Positions 29,271 to 37,504 of a DNA stretch of 64,000 nt are shown in pieces. The notes beneath the pieces were generated by a model that had not been told where the DNA came from, made no database searches, and was given only the letters and a program-made list of their open reading frames with translations. The translations under genes and the position numbers were made by a program. Every line of letters starts with the position of its first letter. Position 1 is the first letter of the stretch. The DNA lies in assembly GCF_900113225.1 (NCBI RefSeq), contig NZ_FOZE01000003.1, positions 248,001-312,000 of the forward strand, written 5' to 3'. This stretch comes from Mitsuaria sp. PDC51 (lineage in GTDB: Bacteria > Pseudomonadota > Gammaproteobacteria > Burkholderiales > Burkholderiaceae_C).

Positions 29271-31400
29271 CTAGTCCTCGTCCACGCGAATCACCTGCTC
29301 CGCCGCCTCCAGGTAGGCCAGCGCCGCCTCCGGGTTGCGCGCCCCCTTCGCCACCGCTTCCAGCGATCCCGCGCGGCGCAGCGCCTTGTTGAGTTCGGGC
29401 ACTTCGTCGCCGAGCTGGCCCGCCGCCTCGAGCGCCCGCATCAGGTCGAGCAGGCCGCCGCGCATCGGGCGCGAGACGTCGGGGCACAGGCGGCGCATCA
29501 GCGCGGGTTGCGTGCGTAGCGCATCGGCCAGCGCGATGGCCTCGCGGTCGCGCAGCGGCGCCAGGCGGCCGGTGCCGTGCAGGATCAGCGGCGCCACCGC
29601 ACGCAGCGCCGCGGAGGGCAGGTTGGCGTAGAGCTCGCGCAGCAGCGTCGCGGCCTCGTGCAGCTGCAGGCGGATCGCCGCCCGCGCGACCGGCAGCATC
29701 GCCGGGTCGTTCTCGACTTCGTAGCGCCACACGCAGGCGGCCGCGAGGTAGAGGCCGGCGAGCACGTCCCCCAGCCGGGCCGACAGCAGCTCCATGCGCT
29801 TGAGCTTGCCGCCCAGCAGCCCCATGGCCAGATCGGCCGTGAGCGCGTAGCGGGCGGACAGCGAGGTGATGAGGCGCGCCTCGGCGCGCAGGTCGGCGGG
29901 CGGCTCGCCGCGCAGCGGCGCATGTGCCAGGCTGCGCCAGAGATTGCGCATCACATGGCCGACATGACCGACCAGCGCTCGGCCCAGCCGCTCCGGCTCC
30001 TGCGCCTGCACGGCCGCCATCTCCTCCAGCACGAACGGGTGGCAGCGCGTCGCACCCTGGCCGAAGATGATCAGCGCCCGCGACAGCAGGTTGGCGCCTT
30101 CCACCGTGATGGCGATCGGCGCATGCCGGTAGGCCACGCCCAGCAGGTTGCGCGGCCCGGCGATGATGCCCTTGCCGCCGAGCACGTCCATCCCGTCGTT
30201 GACCGCGCGGCGGCCCGCCTCGGTGAGCTGCACCTTGAGGATGGCGCTGGCGACGCTGGGCCGCTCGCCGTCATCCAGCGCCGCCGCGGTGTAGCGGCGC
30301 GCGGCATCGGTGGCGTAGAGCCGCGCGGCCATCTGCGCGGTGATGCCGGCGATCGCGTGGAATCGTCCGATGGGCAGGCCGAACTGCTCGCGCACCTGGC
30401 CGTAGCCGTTGACCACGAACAGCGCCGTCTGCTGCATCGCCGCGCCCAACGCCGGCAGCGAGATGGCCCGACCGGCGGCCAGGCATTCCATCAACATGCG
30501 CCAGCCCTGGCCGACCCGCGCTTCGCCGCCGATCACCCAGTCCATCGGCACGAACACGTCCTCGCCGCGGATCGGACCGTTCATGAAGGCCGAATCCATC
30601 GGCCGGTGGCGGCGGCCGATCTCCATGCCCGGCGTGGGCACCGGCAGCAGCGCGCAGGTGATGCCCAGTTCCTGCTGCCCCTCGGGACGCGACGGATCCA
30701 CCGCCTGGAAGGCCAGCCCCACGACGCTGGCCACAGGCGCCAGAGTGATGTAGCGCTTGTCGAATCGCACGCTGAAGCCGCGCACCGGCCGGCCGTCGAC
30801 CAGGCGCTCGGTGAGCACGCCGCGGTCGGGGATGGACGCGGCGTCCGAGCCGGCATACGGCGAGGTCAGCCCGAAGCAGGGCAGCTCGCGCCCGTCGGCC
30901 AGGCGCGGCAGGTAGTGCTGCTGCTGGGCCGGCGTGCCGTAGCGCAGCAGCAGCTCGGCCGGTCCCAGCGAGTTCGGCACCATCACCGTCACCGCGCAGG
31001 CGGTGTTGACGGTGGCGATGCGGGTCACGACTTCCGCGTGGGCGTAGTGGCCGAAGCCCAGCCCGCCGAATTCCTTCGGAATGATCATTCCGAAGAAGCG
31101 GTGCTCGCGCAGGTACTGCCACACCTGCGGTGGCAGGTCGCCGGCCTCGTCGATGGCGTGGTCGTCGAGCATGCCGACCAGCGTGCCGACCTCCTCGTCC
31201 AGGAAGCGGCGTTCCTCCTCGGTGAGGCGGTTGGGGCCGCGCGCGATCAGCGCGTCGAAATCAGGCTGTCCGGCGAAGAGCTGGCCCTCGAAGCCGACGG
31301 TGCCGGCCTCGAGCGCGGCGCGTTCGGTGTCGCCCATCGCGGGCAGGGCCTTGGCGAAGGGCGCCATCGCCAGGCGGCCGAGGAGTCGGTGCAATCCCAT
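29271..31400 (-). CDS. fadE: Acyl-CoA dehydrogenase, FadE-like
   Basis: A 709-residue FAD enzyme of fatty-acid beta-oxidation, of the long bacterial FadE type (acyl-CoA dehydrogenase domains plus a C-terminal DUF1974 region from about residue 480). Visible motifs are PKEFGGLGFGHYAHAEV, the FAD-binding CFGLTSPYAGSDAASIPD, DVLGGKGIIAGPRN and ITVEGANLLSRALIIFGQG. E. coli FadE is about 100 residues longer, mostly at the N-terminus. It probably stands alone. The acyl-chain length preference cannot be read off. Confidence 0.9.
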   Translation of the reverse strand: MGLHRLLGRLAMAPFAKALPAMGDTERAALEAGTVGFEGQLFAGQPDFDALIARGPNRLTEEERRFLDEEVGTLVGMLDDHAIDEAGDLPPQVWQYLREHRFFGMIIPKEFGGLGFGHYAHAEVVTRIATVNTACAVTVMVPNSLGPAELLLRYGTPAQQQHYLPRLADGRELPCFGLTSPYAGSDAASIPDRGVLTERLVDGRPVRGFSVRFDKRYITLAPVASVVGLAFQAVDPSRPEGQQELGITCALLPVPTPGMEIGRRHRPMDSAFMNGPIRGEDVFVPMDWVIGGEARVGQGWRMLMECLAAGRAISLPALGAAMQQTALFVVNGYGQVREQFGLPIGRFHAIAGITAQMAARLYATDAARRYTAAALDDGERPSVASAILKVQLTEAGRRAVNDGMDVLGGKGIIAGPRNLLGVAYRHAPIAITVEGANLLSRALIIFGQGATRCHPFVLEEMAAVQAQEPERLGRALVGHVGHVMRNLWRSLAHAPLRGEPPADLRAEARLITSLSARYALTADLAMGLLGGKLKRMELLSARLGDVLAGLYLAAACVWRYEVENDPAMLPVARAAIRLQLHEAATLLRELYANLPSAALRAVAPLILHGTGRLAPLRDREAIALADALRTQPALMRRLCPDVSRPMRGGLLDLMRALEAAGQLGDEVPELNKALRRAGSLEAVAKGARNPEAALAYLEAAEQVIRVDED

Positions 31401-31489
31401 GCGGCGAGCCTAGGCCAGCGCGTGCGGCGACGAGGTCGGCCTGGGGCGCGTGTGCGCGTAGGACGCGAGGCGGTGTCGGGGCGGCTGCC

Positions 31490-31771
31490 TCAGCGACCGC
31501 CCGGTCGGGCCGCCTGCGGCGAACTGGCCGGATTCGCCGCATTCGTCGGATTCGCCGGGGCGACGCCGATGGGGATCACCCGCACGCCGGCGGGCGAGGC
31601 CTTGGCATCGGGCTGCGGCGGCGCCTGGACGCTCATCGCGGGCACACGGTGGCGCGGGGCCGACAGCATGTCCACGGCGGCTTCGCGCAAGCGGGTCGCG
31701 AGGACCAGCCCGGCGACGGCGAGGACCACGGCGGCGACGCCGGCGACGACTTGAACGGGAGAGAGGCGCAT
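31490..31771 (-). CDS. Small single-span membrane protein, doubtful
   Basis: A 93-residue frame with one hydrophobic segment near the N-terminus (VQVVAGVAAVVLAVAGLVLA) and a Pro/Ala/Asn-rich tail that would be periplasmic. It follows the split chrA genes on the same strand by 53 bases. There is no clear ribosome binding site and no family that I recognise. The GC pattern is compatible with coding, but it could be a chance frame. Confidence 0.35.
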   Translation of the reverse strand: MRLSPVQVVAGVAAVVLAVAGLVLATRLREAAVDMLSAPRHRVPAMSVQAPPQPDAKASPAGVRVIPIGVAPANPTNAANPASSPQAARPGGR

Positions 31772-31824
31772 GAGGAGCAATTGGGGAAGAGGAGGGGCGC
31801 GAGCGCGCGATCGATGGCCGCGGC

Positions 31825-32400
31825 CTAGACGACGCCCAGCGCGCCCAGCACCCCGCCGCCGAGCACCAGCCACACGATGCCGATCTTCGTCCGCATCGTC
31901 AGGACCACGGTGGCGACGATCATCGCCAGCGTCGCCCAGCGATGGCCGGGCTCGACCAGGTAGGGCGCCGCGAGCAGCCAGCCGGTCGCGATCATCAGGC
32001 CCAGCGTCAGCGGCGCCATGCCGACGGTGAAGGCGCGCACGCCCAGGTGCTCGCGGTTGTTGCGCGCCCAGCGGGTGGCCGCGACGACCAGGGTCGTCGA
32101 CGGCAGCAGGATGCCGGCCATCGCCGCCGTCGCGCCGAGCAGCCCCGACACGTTGAAGCCCAGCACCGCGACGAACAGGATGTTCGGCCCCGGCGCGGCC
32201 TGCGCCAGCGCGATGGAGCTGGTGAAGCTCTGGTCCGTCAGCCAGTGGCGCTCGTCCACCAGGTAGCGGTGCATGTCGGGCGCCGTCGTGATCGCGCCGC
32301 CGATCGACAGCAGCGACAGCATCAGGAAATGCAGCATCAGCGCGCCCAGCTCGGGCCAGCTCAGCGTCCCCACCAGCATCTGGCAGAGCGTCGGACTCAT
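31825..32400 (-). CDS. Chromate transporter family protein (second half-size subunit)
   Basis: A 191-residue integral membrane protein of the CHR family in its short, single-domain form. The family marks are LSIGGAITTAPDMHRYLVDERHWLT and ALAQAAPGPNILFVAVLG. Short CHR proteins work as pairs in which the two partners have opposite topology. The ATG overlaps the stop of the preceding gene by four bases (ATGA), so the pair is coupled. Chromate efflux is known for some members; others are untested. Confidence 0.87.
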   Translation of the reverse strand: MSPTLCQMLVGTLSWPELGALMLHFLMLSLLSIGGAITTAPDMHRYLVDERHWLTDQSFTSSIALAQAAPGPNILFVAVLGFNVSGLLGATAAMAGILLPSTTLVVAATRWARNNREHLGVRAFTVGMAPLTLGLMIATGWLLAAPYLVEPGHRWATLAMIVATVVLTMRTKIGIVWLVLGGGVLGALGVV

Positions 32401-33032
32401 GCGCGGGCTCCGGTGCGGCTGCGCTTGAGCGCGATCAGCGCCAGCGTCATGCCCAAGCCGCCGACGCTCAGCACGATCCAGAACAGCGGCAGCTTGAGCC
32501 AGACCGTCGCGCCGAACACCAGCGCCGCCAGGGCCAGTCCCGGCATCAGGCCGACCGGATTCTTCTTCAGCGACGGCAGCAGCTTGAAGCCGGTGGCCAG
32601 GATCAGCCCGGCCGACACCGCGCCCATGCCGCGCAGCGCGCCGGTCATGCGCGGCGATGCCAGCCAGGTCGTCGACAGCGCCGCCAGCACCAGCACGATC
32701 ACCGCGGGGAAGGTCATCATCCCGGCCAGCGCCACCAGCGCGCCGCGCAGGCCGAAGAAGCGGTCGCCGATCATCAGCGAGATGTTCACGATGTTCGGCC
32801 CGGGCAGCACCTGCGCCACCGCCAGCGTCTCGACGAATTCCTCGCGCGACATCCAGTTCAGCCGCTCGACCAGCTCCCGCTGCGCCACCGCCAGCACGCC
32901 GCCGAAGCCCTGCAGCGCCAGCCAGCTGAAGGCCCAGAACAGATGGGAGAGGGAGCGGGGCCGCGCCAGCGCGACTGGCGGTGCGTCGCCGCCATCGCGG
33001 TCCGCGACGGCGCGGCCGTCGGGCCCGCTCAC
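32397..33032 (-). CDS. Chromate transporter family protein (first half-size subunit)
   Basis: A 211-residue short CHR protein, partner of the next gene. The family marks are WLALQGFGGVLAVAQRELVE, LNWMSREEFVE and LAVAQVLPGPNIVNIS. I chose the GTG at 33032, which overlaps the stop of the dehydrogenase gene (GTGA), because the family sequence starts soon after; a far longer open frame upstream is a shadow of the dehydrogenase gene. The first about 25 residues are a hydrophilic lead. Confidence 0.87.
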   Translation of the reverse strand: MSGPDGRAVADRDGGDAPPVALARPRSLSHLFWAFSWLALQGFGGVLAVAQRELVERLNWMSREEFVETLAVAQVLPGPNIVNISLMIGDRFFGLRGALVALAGMMTFPAVIVLVLAALSTTWLASPRMTGALRGMGAVSAGLILATGFKLLPSLKKNPVGLMPGLALAALVFGATVWLKLPLFWIVLSVGGLGMTLALIALKRSRTGARA

Positions 33033-34036
33033 CGGTGCACCTTCAGCGCATCCGGATTGACGATGTTGGTCGGCTTGCCCGCCATGTAATTCAGGACGTT
33101 GTCGAAGGCGGCGTCGAAGTACATCTGGTAGCTGTCCTGCTCGACGTAGCCGATGTGCGGCGTACATACCGCGTTCTCCAGCCGCAGCAGCGGGTGGCCC
33201 TGCAGGATGGGTTCGGACTCGAACACGTCGACGGCGGCCATGCCGGGGCGGCCGCGGTTCAGGCCGGACACCAGCGCGCCATCGGCGACCAGTTCCGCGC
33301 GCGAGGTGTTGACGAACAGCGCGGTCGGCTTCATCCGCGCCAGGTCCTCGCCGGTGACGATGCCGTGGGTCTCGTCCGACAGCCGCAGGTGCATCGACAG
33401 CACGTCGGCCTGCTCGAAGAAGGCCTCGCGGCTGTCGGCCGCCTGGTGGCCGTCGGCCTGGGCGCGCAGCCGGGAGGCCTCGCTGCCCCAGACCAGCACC
33501 TGCATGCCGAAGGCCTTGCCGTAGCCGGCGACCAACTGGCCGATCTTGCCGTAGCCCCAGATGCCCAGCGTCTTGCCGCGCAGCACCATGCCCAGGCCGA
33601 AGTTGGGCGGCATCGAGCCCGACTTCAGCCCCGACTGCTGCCACACGCCGTGCTTGAGCGTGGCGATGTACTGCGGCAGGCGGCGCATGGCGGCCATGAT
33701 CAGCGCCCAGGTCAGTTCCGCGGGGGCGATCGGCGAGCCGCCGCCCTCGGCCACCGCGATGCCCAGCCGCGTGCAGGCGTCCAGGTCGATGTGCTTGCCG
33801 ACCCGGCCGGTCTGCGAGATCAGCTTCAGCTTGGGCAGCTTTTCCAGCAGTTGGCGCGAGAAGTGGGTGCGTTCGCGGATCGTTACCAGCACTTCCGCAT
33901 CCCGCAGCCGGATCGACAGCTGGCCGATCCCCTTGACGGTGTTGGTGAAGACCTTGGCGTTCAGCGCGTCCAGCTTGGCGGCGCAAGGCAGCTTGCGCAC
34001 GGCGTCCTGGTAGTCGTCGAGGATGATGATGTTCAT
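33029..34036 (-). CDS. D-2-hydroxyacid dehydrogenase (SerA/phosphoglycerate dehydrogenase family)
   Basis: A 335-residue NAD-dependent dehydrogenase. The Rossmann motif is TLGIWGYGKIGQLVAGYG. The catalytic Arg is in FVNTSRAELVADGALV, the Glu in DVFESEPI and the His in CTPHIGYVEQ, all in the expected order. It lacks the regulatory ACT domain of true SerA proteins. The natural substrate is unknown. Its stop overlaps the start of the first chrA half-gene, so the three genes form one operon. Confidence 0.9.
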   Translation of the reverse strand: MNIIILDDYQDAVRKLPCAAKLDALNAKVFTNTVKGIGQLSIRLRDAEVLVTIRERTHFSRQLLEKLPKLKLISQTGRVGKHIDLDACTRLGIAVAEGGGSPIAPAELTWALIMAAMRRLPQYIATLKHGVWQQSGLKSGSMPPNFGLGMVLRGKTLGIWGYGKIGQLVAGYGKAFGMQVLVWGSEASRLRAQADGHQAADSREAFFEQADVLSMHLRLSDETHGIVTGEDLARMKPTALFVNTSRAELVADGALVSGLNRGRPGMAAVDVFESEPILQGHPLLRLENAVCTPHIGYVEQDSYQMYFDAAFDNVLNYMAGKPTNIVNPDALKVHR

Positions 34037-34174
34037 AGGCGTGCGGGCACCGATCCTACTCGCCTGAAACGGCCGGCCCAAGGCCATTGGGCGAGCGTCG
34101 TGCAACAGATCGGAACAGGCACTAGCATCGCGCCCGCTTCGCATCCCAACCCCTTCCAAGACGAGGAGATCTCC

Positions 34175-34681
34175 ATGGACATGTACGCCGCGACCGTGCC
34201 GGTGTTCGATCGCATGCTGGCCAACATGCAGACTTGGATCCGCACCGCGCGTGATCACGCCATCGCCAAGGGCTTCGACGAGTCCGTCTACCTGACCCTG
34301 CGGCTGGCGCCGGACATGCTGCCGCTGCCGCGCCAGGTCCAGATCGCCAGTGACGCGGCCAAGAGCGGCGCCGCCCGCCTGGCCGGCATCGAGGTGCCGA
34401 GCTGGCCCGACACCGAGGCCTCGCTGGAGGAACTGCTGCAGCGCATCCAGAAGACGCGCGACTTCCTCAAGACCGTCAGCGCCGAGCAGATCAACGGCTC
34501 GGAGACGCGCTCGGTCAGCGTGCCGCGCCGCGACAAGGAGCCGCTGCAGTTCCAGGGCCAGGACTTCGCGCGCTTCTTCAACCTGCCCAACTTCTACTTC
34601 CACGCGACGACGCTGTACGCGCTGCTGCGTCATGCCGGCGTGCCGCTGGGGAAGATGGATTTCCTGGGACAGCCGAAGTAA
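34175..34681 (+). CDS. DUF1993 family protein
   Basis: A 168-residue protein that begins MDMYAATVPVFDRMLANMQ. It contains LRLAPDMLPLPRQVQIASD and the C-terminal NFYFHATTLYALLRHAGV with GKMDFLG, all usual for DUF1993 (a DinB-like four-helix family). Members are often encoded singly and have no known function. GAGGAG precedes the ATG at 34175. It ends three bases from the convergent hypothetical gene. Confidence 0.88.
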   Translation: MDMYAATVPVFDRMLANMQTWIRTARDHAIAKGFDESVYLTLRLAPDMLPLPRQVQIASDAAKSGAARLAGIEVPSWPDTEASLEELLQRIQKTRDFLKTVSAEQINGSETRSVSVPRRDKEPLQFQGQDFARFFNLPNFYFHATTLYALLRHAGVPLGKMDFLGQPK

Positions 34682-34684
34682 GGG

Positions 34685-35197
34685 TCAGCCGAGCAGTCTC
34701 CGCAGCAGGCTCTTTCCCTGCTCGAGCTGCCGGTTGAGCATCAGCAGCCGGGCCTCGGCTTCCGCCTGGTCGAAGGCCCGCGCCACTTCCGTATAGATCG
34801 CCGTCCGCAGGTGCCACAGGTCCTGCGGATGGCGCGCATGGACGATATGGCGGCGCAGGGCGTTCACCCGCTCCAGCGCCGGGGCATCGGCCTCCTCGGC
34901 CAGATCCGCGACGCTGGCCCGGAACGCCGTCCGCAGCTTGGCCATCGCCCGGGCGCTCGCCTGGGGCCGGCGACCTTCGCCGGGCCACAGCCGCATCAGG
35001 CTCTGGAAGATCGAATCCCCATGGCGCCGCCGGACCGGCGCGTCGTTCATCGCCGCGCCGCCGGTGCCGCCCAGGCGGCTGGCCGGTGCCAGCCCGCTCG
35101 GGTCGTCGGCGGCCCGTGTCTCCAGGTCGTCGAGCTCGACGGCTTGCGCCTCCTCGACGATTTCATCCCAACCCGACTGGCTCCGTATCGCCTTCAT
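34685..35197 (-). CDS. Hypothetical protein (170 residues)
   Basis: I do not recognise this protein. The N-terminal 55 residues are acidic and probably disordered; residues about 60-170 look helical and coiled-coil prone (DLAEEADAPALERVNALRRH, QAEAEARLLMLNRQLEQ). There is no signal peptide or membrane segment. The ribosome binding site is weak. It may belong to proteobacterial helical adaptor proteins, but there is no evidence for a role. Confidence 0.5.
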   Translation of the reverse strand: MKAIRSQSGWDEIVEEAQAVELDDLETRAADDPSGLAPASRLGGTGGAAMNDAPVRRRHGDSIFQSLMRLWPGEGRRPQASARAMAKLRTAFRASVADLAEEADAPALERVNALRRHIVHARHPQDLWHLRTAIYTEVARAFDQAEAEARLLMLNRQLEQGKSLLRRLLG

Positions 35198-35601
35198 GCT
35201 GCGTTCTTCTTGGCGTGGTGGATCGAACGCGCGTCCCTCGACGTCCCTTTCCGGGCCTGCTCATCGCGCGGCGTCCCGGCTTCGAGGCCAGGATCGCGGG
35301 GCGATTGTGGAAGTCCGCCTTGTCCCTCGAAGCCTGGATAAGGCGGTGACGGGGCCTGCAAATCGTGCTCAAGTTCTCGCGCCGGCGGCCGATAACGGGC
35401 CAGATGGGCGGGTCGCCGGTGTCCGCGGCGCGCCCAGGGCGGGAGCTTCCAGGCAGGGAAATGGACGGTCGGCACCGTCCATTTGCCGGGATTCCCCCGG
35501 GAACGCGCGGACACAATCCGTACAGGCGGCCTCAGGGCCCGCGCCGGCTCGTCCGGCCGTGTCCGCCAGGCCGTCCCACCGTGCCCCGAAAGCCCGATCC
35601 C
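35198..35601. promoter_or_regulatory. Leader region upstream of the GT41/type I secretion genes, with a perfect hairpin
   Basis: In this 404-bp region the arms AAATGGACGGT (35459-35469) and ACCGTCCATTT (35474-35484) are perfectly complementary over eleven bases around a CGGC loop. There is no T-tract, so a protein-binding site or mRNA element is more likely than a terminator. The hairpin lies about 118 bases before the start of the GT41 gene. Confidence 0.5.
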
Positions 35602-37485
35602 ATGGACATCGCCCGCCCCAGCATGCCGAACTTGAGCGTTCCCGCCCACCTGGCCCAGGAATGGGAGCAGCTGCTGATCCGCGCCCGCGAGGGTTCGCTC
35701 CCGCTGCCGGAGCTGATGGATCGCGGCAACTTCCTCCAGACCCAGCAGCTCGGCGACGCCGCCGCCCACCTGTACGAGACCTGGCTGGCGCACGAGGGCC
35801 AGCCGCCGGCGGCGCGCCTGGTGGCGCTCTACAACTGGGGCACCGTGCTGGGCAACATCCAGCAGCATGAGCGCGCCGAGCAGGTCTACCGCCAGGCGCT
35901 GGCGATCAGCCCGGGCTTCGCCCAGGCGCGCCTGAATCTGGGCCATCAGCTGGAGCACCTGGGCCGCGTCGACGAGGCGCTGGCCGCCTGGCAGGCGGTC
36001 TACGACGCCACCGGCCCGATGGAGGCCCTGGGCGCGGACACCGACGGCCTGCGCACTCACGCCTTCAACAACGCCGCCCGGCTGCTCGAGCTGCAGCGAC
36101 GCTACGAGGAGTCCGAGGCGCTGATGGTCCGCAGCCTCACCCTCAATCCCGAACAAACGGACGTGATGCAGCATTACGTCCACATCCGCCAGAAGCAGTG
36201 CAAGTGGCCGGTCTACCAGCCCTTCGGCGAGGTGACCCACAACAGGCTGCTGATCGCGACCTCGCTGCTGGCCACGCTGAGCGCCACCGACGATCCCGCG
36301 CTGCAGATGGGCGCCGCCCAGCGCTTCGTGCACGAGAAGGTGACGAAGCAGAAGGAAGCGCTCTGGAAGCATCCGGTCTCGGTCGCCGCCCGCCAGCAGG
36401 GGAAGATCAAGATCGGCTACCTCTCCGGCGACCTGTGCATGCACGCGGTGGGCCTGCTCACCGCCGAGCTCTACGCGCTGCACGACCGCGAGAAATTCGA
36501 GATCCACGCCTTCGACTGGAGCCGCGAGGACGGCACCGCACTGCGCAAGCGGCTGCTGATGTCGATGGACAAGGTCTGGCGCCTGAACGCGATGGACGAT
36601 GCCACCGCCGCCAAGCTGATCGCCCAGGCCGGCATCGACGTGCTGGTCGACCTGCAGGGCCTGACCAGCGGCGCCCGGCCCAACATCCTGGCCCACCGGC
36701 CGGCGCCGGTGCAGGTCAGCTACCTGGGCCTGCCGGCGACCTCGCTGCTGCCCGGTGTGGACTGGATCATCGCGGATCGCTTCGTGATGCCGCCCGAATA
36801 CCTGCCGTACTGCTCCGAAAAGCCCATCTACCTGCCGCACTGCTACCAGGTCAGCGACCGCCAGCGCGAGGTCGGCGCCGATCCGACCCGGGCCCAGTAC
36901 GAGCTGCCCGAGGACGCCTTCGTCTTCTGCTCGTTCAACAACAACCACAAGATGAACGCCGAGATGTTCGGCGCCTGGATGCGCATCCTGCACGGGGTGC
37001 CGAACTCGGTGCTGTGGCTGCTGGCGGACAACGAATGGGCCAAGGCCAACCTGCGCCGCGAGGCCGAGGCCGCCGGCATCGACGCGTCGCGGCTGATCTT
37101 CGCGCCGCGCGTCGCGCCGCCGGACTACCTGGCCCGTTTCCAGCTGCCGGACCTGGTGCTGGACACCTTCCCGTACAACGCCGGCACCACCGCCAGCGAC
37201 TGCCTCTGGATGGGCACGCCCATCCTGACGCGCTCGGGCCGCAGCTACATCTCGCGCATGTGCGGCAGCCTGCTGACGGCCGTCGGCCTGCCGGACCTGA
37301 TCACCTTCTCGCTGGACGACTACGTCGAGCGCGCCATCCAGATCGGCCTCAATCCCGGCCGCGCCCGCTCCTACAAGCGCTACCTGCGCGAGGAAGGCCG
37401 CCAGAGCGCACTTTTCGACATGCCGGCGATCGTGCGTGACATCGAGCGCGAATTCGAGCAATTGGCCCTCGCCCATCGCGCTTGA
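35602..37485 (+). CDS. O-GlcNAc-transferase-like glycosyltransferase (GT41) with TPR repeats
   Basis: A 627-residue cytoplasmic protein. Residues about 75-200 are TPR repeats (ALYNWGTVLGNIQQHERAEQ, FAQARLNLGHQLEHLGRVDEAL). The catalytic half carries the GT41 motifs GYLSGDLCMHAVGLL with the conserved His, VLVDLQGLTSGARPNILAHR, PAPVQVSYLGLPAT, FCSFNNNHKMNAEMF and DTFPYNAGTTASDCLWMGTP. Bacterial relatives transfer a sugar to Ser/Thr or Asn of surface proteins. I chose the ATG at 35602. It lies 19 bases upstream of a type I secretion ATPase, so the likely substrate is the protein exported by that system. Confidence 0.9.
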   Translation: MDIARPSMPNLSVPAHLAQEWEQLLIRAREGSLPLPELMDRGNFLQTQQLGDAAAHLYETWLAHEGQPPAARLVALYNWGTVLGNIQQHERAEQVYRQALAISPGFAQARLNLGHQLEHLGRVDEALAAWQAVYDATGPMEALGADTDGLRTHAFNNAARLLELQRRYEESEALMVRSLTLNPEQTDVMQHYVHIRQKQCKWPVYQPFGEVTHNRLLIATSLLATLSATDDPALQMGAAQRFVHEKVTKQKEALWKHPVSVAARQQGKIKIGYLSGDLCMHAVGLLTAELYALHDREKFEIHAFDWSREDGTALRKRLLMSMDKVWRLNAMDDATAAKLIAQAGIDVLVDLQGLTSGARPNILAHRPAPVQVSYLGLPATSLLPGVDWIIADRFVMPPEYLPYCSEKPIYLPHCYQVSDRQREVGADPTRAQYELPEDAFVFCSFNNNHKMNAEMFGAWMRILHGVPNSVLWLLADNEWAKANLRREAEAAGIDASRLIFAPRVAPPDYLARFQLPDLVLDTFPYNAGTTASDCLWMGTPILTRSGRSYISRMCGSLLTAVGLPDLITFSLDDYVERAIQIGLNPGRARSYKRYLREEGRQSALFDMPAIVRDIEREFEQLALAHRA

Positions 37486-37504
37486 AGTGACGAAGATTCG
37501 ATAA

